Below are positions 55,190 to 55,319 of a stretch of DNA of 55,319 nucleotides, piece by piece. Origin of the DNA: Methanoculleus sediminis (lineage in GTDB: Archaea; Halobacteriota; Methanomicrobia; Methanomicrobiales; Methanoculleaceae); contig NZ_JXOJ01000002.1 of the NCBI RefSeq assembly GCF_001017125.1, positions 105,597 to 160,915 on the forward strand, given 5' to 3'. The notes beneath the pieces were generated by a model that was not told the DNA's origin, searched no databases, and saw only the letters and a list, made by a program, of their open reading frames with translations. Each line of letters begins with the position of its first letter. The first letter of the stretch is position 1. The translations under genes were made by a program, and so were the position numbers.

Positions 55190-55319
55190 TACCTACCGGT
55201 GCTCACGCTCCTGTCCTTCGGCCCATCGCACCCTACAGACAGTCGCACCCTTCGGAACGTCGCCCTTCACACCTCGCACACTCGGTGCTCAAACTCCTTC
55301 CCCTTCGGGGAAGTCGCCC
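55190..55319. repeat. Hairpin-module repeats at the right edge
   Basis: The same modules as at 1-145, in the opposite orientation: CCGGTGCTCACGCTCC, several TCGCACC stretches, and the closing GGTGCTCAAACTCC followed by TTCCCC-ttc-GGGGAA and GTCGC. The array is cut by the window end. Confidence 0.75.

Overview
The window reads as a chromosomal segment of a methanogenic archaeon of the Methanomicrobiales, most like Methanoculleus or a close relative. The grounds are a formylmethanofuran dehydrogenase subunit, coenzyme F420 genes (cofE, cofC), an archaeal RNA polymerase and ribosomal protein operon with an iron-sulfur RpoD, deoxyhypusine synthase, an archaeal isoprenoid pathway, a 16S-tRNA-Ala-23S rRNA order and high-GC coding DNA. 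The genus is inferred; no search was run.

Layout. 1-200 and 55150-55319 hold members of one family of hairpin-forming intergenic repeats; a third, much larger array lies at 26875-27480. 201-3321 (minus) encodes a COG2108-type radical SAM protein translationally coupled to a cis-prenyl transferase, plus a KamA-family radical SAM aminomutase. 3603-5016 (minus) is the arvA-arvB-arvC (oapABC) small-GTPase operon. Divergent from it, 5227-9155 holds five consecutive CBS-domain genes with 18 CBS units and nothing else. 9156-12130 is an AT-rich, gene-poor island with a lipoprotein gene, a MITE-like element and a gene that has lost its 5' end. Deoxyhypusine synthase follows.

13230-26619 is one long co-directional run: tRNA-Ser, S13, S4, S11, RpoD, L18e, L13, S9, RpoN, tRNA-Pro, RpoK, enolase, S2, a MEMO-family protein, mevalonate kinase, isopentenyl phosphate kinase, type 2 IPP isomerase, RNase J, prenyl diphosphate synthase and GluRS. 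It couples transcription and translation machinery to the archaeal (isopentenyl phosphate) mevalonate route to membrane lipids.

27543-39214 is a mixed region: a DUF2178 membrane protein with an HTH regulator, a secreted-adaptor/ABC exporter operon, a TPR protein, a flavodoxin, an unusual double-ACT metallo-beta-lactamase protein, an APC permease, two hemerythrin-like proteins and a stand-alone FmdD-FmdB fusion. 39623-44673 (minus) is the rRNA operon 16S-tRNA-Ala-23S-tRNA-Cys-5S, preceded by at least six tandem promoter-like repeats (44820-45540). tRNA-Cys-5S appears to have its own promoter. 45714-50556 (minus) encodes a coiled-coil protein, SMC and ScpA. 50815-55098 holds glyA-folD-DHPS-like-cofE and the convergent cofC.

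The most interesting candidates are the five-gene CBS cluster, the modular hairpin repeats whose stems vary in a paired way inside a fixed frame, the ACT-ACT-MBL protein with flavodiiron-like ligand spacing, and the promoter array of the rRNA operon.
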